DNA from: Candidatus Gastranaerophilales bacterium
Lineage (GTDB): Bacteria > Cyanobacteriota > Vampirovibrionia > Gastranaerophilales > Gastranaerophilaceae
Assembly (NCBI GenBank): GCA_944326625.1
Contig: CALVER010000059.1
Coordinates: 1 to 7,614, forward strand
Reading direction: 5' to 3'
DNA: 7,614 nucleotides
How positions within the stretch are numbered: the stretch's first letter is position 1; every line of letters begins with the position of its first letter. The notes beneath the pieces are model-generated. The model was not told where the DNA came from, ran no database searches, and saw nothing but the letters and a program-made list of their open reading frames with translations. Below are positions 6,844 to 7,614 of this stretch, one piece after another. The position numbers were made by a program, and so were the translations under genes.

Positions 6844-6874
6844 TTGACACAAATAAGTGTTCACCTGCTATTAT
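6844..6874 (+). promoter_or_regulatory. Promoter of the OmpH/Skp chaperone gene
   Basis: A perfect -35 TTGACA is at 6844-6849. The best -10 is TATTAT at 6869-6874, carrying an extended TG at 6866-6867; the spacer is 19 bases, longer than the ideal 17, which the TG element may offset. The start would fall near 6881, giving a leader of about 95 bases. No riboswitch-like fold or leader peptide is evident in that leader. Confidence 0.5.
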
Positions 6875-6961
6875 TATAAAGTATTATTTTGTTCTTGTAA
6901 ACAATATGACGAAAATTTAACGTTTTTATTGGAGTAAAAATAAAAAAATCGTATATTTAAT

Positions 6962-6966
6962 GGAGG
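6962..6966 (+). promoter_or_regulatory. Ribosome binding site of the OmpH/Skp gene
   Basis: GGAGG at 6962-6966 is 9 bases before the ATG at 6976. It is a strong Shine-Dalgarno sequence and supports this start, which also opens directly into a signal peptide. The rest of the 6730-6961 gap is AT-rich and holds only the promoter elements listed; I see no gene in it. Confidence 0.8.
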
Positions 6967-6975
6967 CTTGAAGTT

Positions 6976-7425
6976 ATGAAAATTAAAACATTAATGGTTA
7001 TCACTGCAGTAATTTTGGGGTTATGCGCAGCACCGGTGTTTGCAACGGAAGTCGCTGCGGTTGACGTGCAAAAAGTCGTTGACGCATCTCCTAAAGTTCA
7101 AACCCTGAAAAAAGAACAGCAGGCTAAAGATAAAGAACTCATTAATTTCATTGAAAAAGCAAGAAAAGAAATCGCTAAGGAAAATGATTCCCAGAAAAAA
7201 CAAGAGCTTTCAGTTAAATACAATAAACAGCTTAACGAAAAAAGAGAAAAAATAGCTAAAGAATACATGACTAAACAGCAGAAAATTCAGGACGAAATCT
7301 CTAAAATTATCGCTGATCAGGCAAAAGCAAAAGGCTATGACATTGTTGTCTCTAAAGGCGTTGTCCTCTATACCTCAAAAGATATTACCGACGACGTAAT
7401 CAAAGCTGTTAAGGCTGTGAAATAG
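6976..7425 (+). CDS. skp: OmpH/Skp-family periplasmic chaperone
   Basis: This 149-residue protein begins with a clear signal peptide (basic MKIK, hydrophobic core, cleavage after PVFA at 20-23). The mature part has the Skp/OmpH order: a short strand (AAVDVQKVVDASPKVQ, 27-42), a long charged helical hairpin rich in Lys, Glu and Gln (about 43-115) that forms the tentacles of the Skp trimer, and a closing strand pair (YDIVVSKGVVLYTSKDITDDVIKAV shape, from residue 121). Skp holds unfolded outer-membrane proteins in the periplasm on their way to the Bam machine. Its neighbour is a divergent barrel-protein gene, a natural client, rather than the bamA-skp-lpxD order common in proteobacteria. A probable terminator follows 57 bases after the stop, so it seems to be a single-gene unit. 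Confidence 0.92.
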   Translation: MKIKTLMVITAVILGLCAAPVFATEVAAVDVQKVVDASPKVQTLKKEQQAKDKELINFIEKARKEIAKENDSQKKQELSVKYNKQLNEKREKIAKEYMTKQQKIQDEISKIIADQAKAKGYDIVVSKGVVLYTSKDITDDVIKAVKAVK

Positions 7426-7443
7426 TTACTAAGGCACTAAGAA

Positions 7444-7467
7444 GTGAATAAGGGAATAGGGGAATAA
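7444..7467 (+). repeat. Three-unit 8-bp tandem repeat in the left arm
   Basis: GTGAATAA, GGGAATAG and GGGAATAA follow one another head to tail, each sharing the core GAATA. The right arm of the inverted repeat has only two units, so one unit appears to have been gained on the left or lost on the right, as expected from slippage. Confidence 0.65.
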
Positions 7468-7481
7468 GTTATTTCTAAAAT

Positions 7482-7515
7482 CAATCTGAGCGGATTTTTT
7501 CCAAGATTGCTTTTT
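7482..7515 (+). terminator. Probable Rho-independent terminator of skp
   Basis: CAATCT (7482-7487) pairs with AGATTG (7504-7509), and inside it GGA (7492-7494) can pair with TCC (7500-7502) round a T loop. A run of five T follows at 7511-7515 after one C. The stem is imperfect with a low GC content, so strength is uncertain; the enclosing long inverted repeat may stabilise or compete with it. Confidence 0.5.
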
Positions 7516-7564
7516 ATATAACACTTATTCCCTTATTCACTTAATTACTTATTAGAGTATTATC

Positions 7565-7577
7565 GTGCCTTTGGCAC
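7565..7577. repeat. Small GC-rich hairpin
   Basis: GTGCC (7565-7569) and GGCAC (7573-7577) are perfect inverted copies around TTT. It shares its last base with the start of the GC-rich repeat that follows and probably belongs to the same element. No T-run follows on the plus strand, so it is not a typical terminator. Confidence 0.6.
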
Positions 7578-7612
7578 CCCTCGCCCTGCGGGAGAGGGTT
7601 AGGGAGAGGGGG
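7577..7612. repeat. GC-rich inverted repeat with a G-quadruplex motif, cut by the window end
   Basis: CCCCTCGCCCT (7577-7587) and AGGGAGAGGGG (7601-7611) are inverted copies matching at 10 of 11 positions. The plus strand from 7590 reads four G tracts separated by three-base loops (AGA, TTA, AGA), the textbook quadruplex pattern, ending in five G. Its composition is quite unlike the AT-rich surroundings. The look resembles dispersed intergenic repeats with CCCTCTCCC-type cores that I recall from several bacterial genomes; whether it recurs in this genome cannot be seen here. Confidence 0.65.
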
Positions 7613-7614
7613 CA

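Larger units (their letters stand above)
7442..7542. repeat. Long inverted repeat enclosing the skp terminator
   Basis: AAGTGAATAAGGGAATA (7442-7458) is repeated as its perfect reverse complement at 7526-7542, a 17-bp stem. The inner arms also pair (GGGAATAAGT at 7460-7469 with ACTTATTCCC at 7523-7532) in an alternative register, because the left arm holds an extra 8-base unit. The 67-base middle holds a terminator-like hairpin. No transposase and no clear target-site duplication are seen. It could be a small non-autonomous repeat element or an elaborated terminator. Confidence 0.75.

Noticed and set aside
6847..6863. Near-dyad TGACAC/GTGTTCA beside the skp promoter -35 box
   Set aside because: Arms are short and mismatched; too weak to call an operator in AT-rich DNA.
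6906..6920. Four-codon upstream frame (ATG ACG AAA ATT TAA) in the skp leader
   Set aside because: No ribosome binding site in front of it and the content is not suggestive of a regulatory leader peptide.
7444..7467. CRISPR-like repeat
   Set aside because: Units are 8 bases, head to tail without spacers, and no cas genes are present.

Overview
The window is an AT-rich, gene-dense stretch of a bacterial chromosome with an outer membrane. Evidence for a diderm is a secreted OmpH/Skp-type periplasmic chaperone and an Omp85/TpsB-type outer-membrane barrel protein. Lineage cannot be proved here. The mix of cyanobacteria-like envelope genes, AT-rich coding and vitamin (biotin) genes would suit a gut Vampirovibrionia/Melainabacteria-type organism, but that is an inference from memory of such genomes. 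Seven complete protein genes are present; I see no RNA genes, insertion sequences or CRISPR arrays.

Region 1 (1-2649, + strand) is a tight three-gene operon behind a good sigma-70-type promoter. It holds a small cytoplasmic parvulin prolyl isomerase, an M24B Xaa-Pro aminopeptidase whose start overlaps the parvulin stop by one base, and a SpoU/TrmH-family RNA 2'-O-methyltransferase that starts on the base after the peptidase stop. The first two both act on Xaa-Pro bonds, so their coupling makes functional sense.

Region 2 (2653-4740, - strand) is a bioD-bioA pair for two consecutive steps of biotin synthesis (KAPA to DAPA to dethiobiotin). bioA meets the methyltransferase gene tail to tail with a 3-base gap and no visible terminator. 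A 10-bp-stem hairpin with a T-rich tail lies directly against the bioD ribosome binding site.

Region 3 (4774-7614) is an envelope module: a 651-residue TpsB/FhaC/ShlB-like protein (- strand) divergent from an OmpH/Skp chaperone gene (+ strand), across a 246-base AT-rich control region with candidate promoters in both directions and a GTCCGG/CCGGAC dyad. The chaperone delivers unfolded barrel proteins to the outer membrane, so the barrel protein is a plausible client. No TpsA exoprotein partner is in the window.

The right end (7426-7614) is non-coding and dense in structure: a 17-bp perfect inverted repeat enclosing a probable terminator, an 8-bp tandem repeat in one arm, a small GC-rich hairpin, and a GC-rich repeat containing a canonical four-tract G-quadruplex motif. 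This end is the least ordinary part of the window. I did not find a convincing undescribed defence or mobile system.
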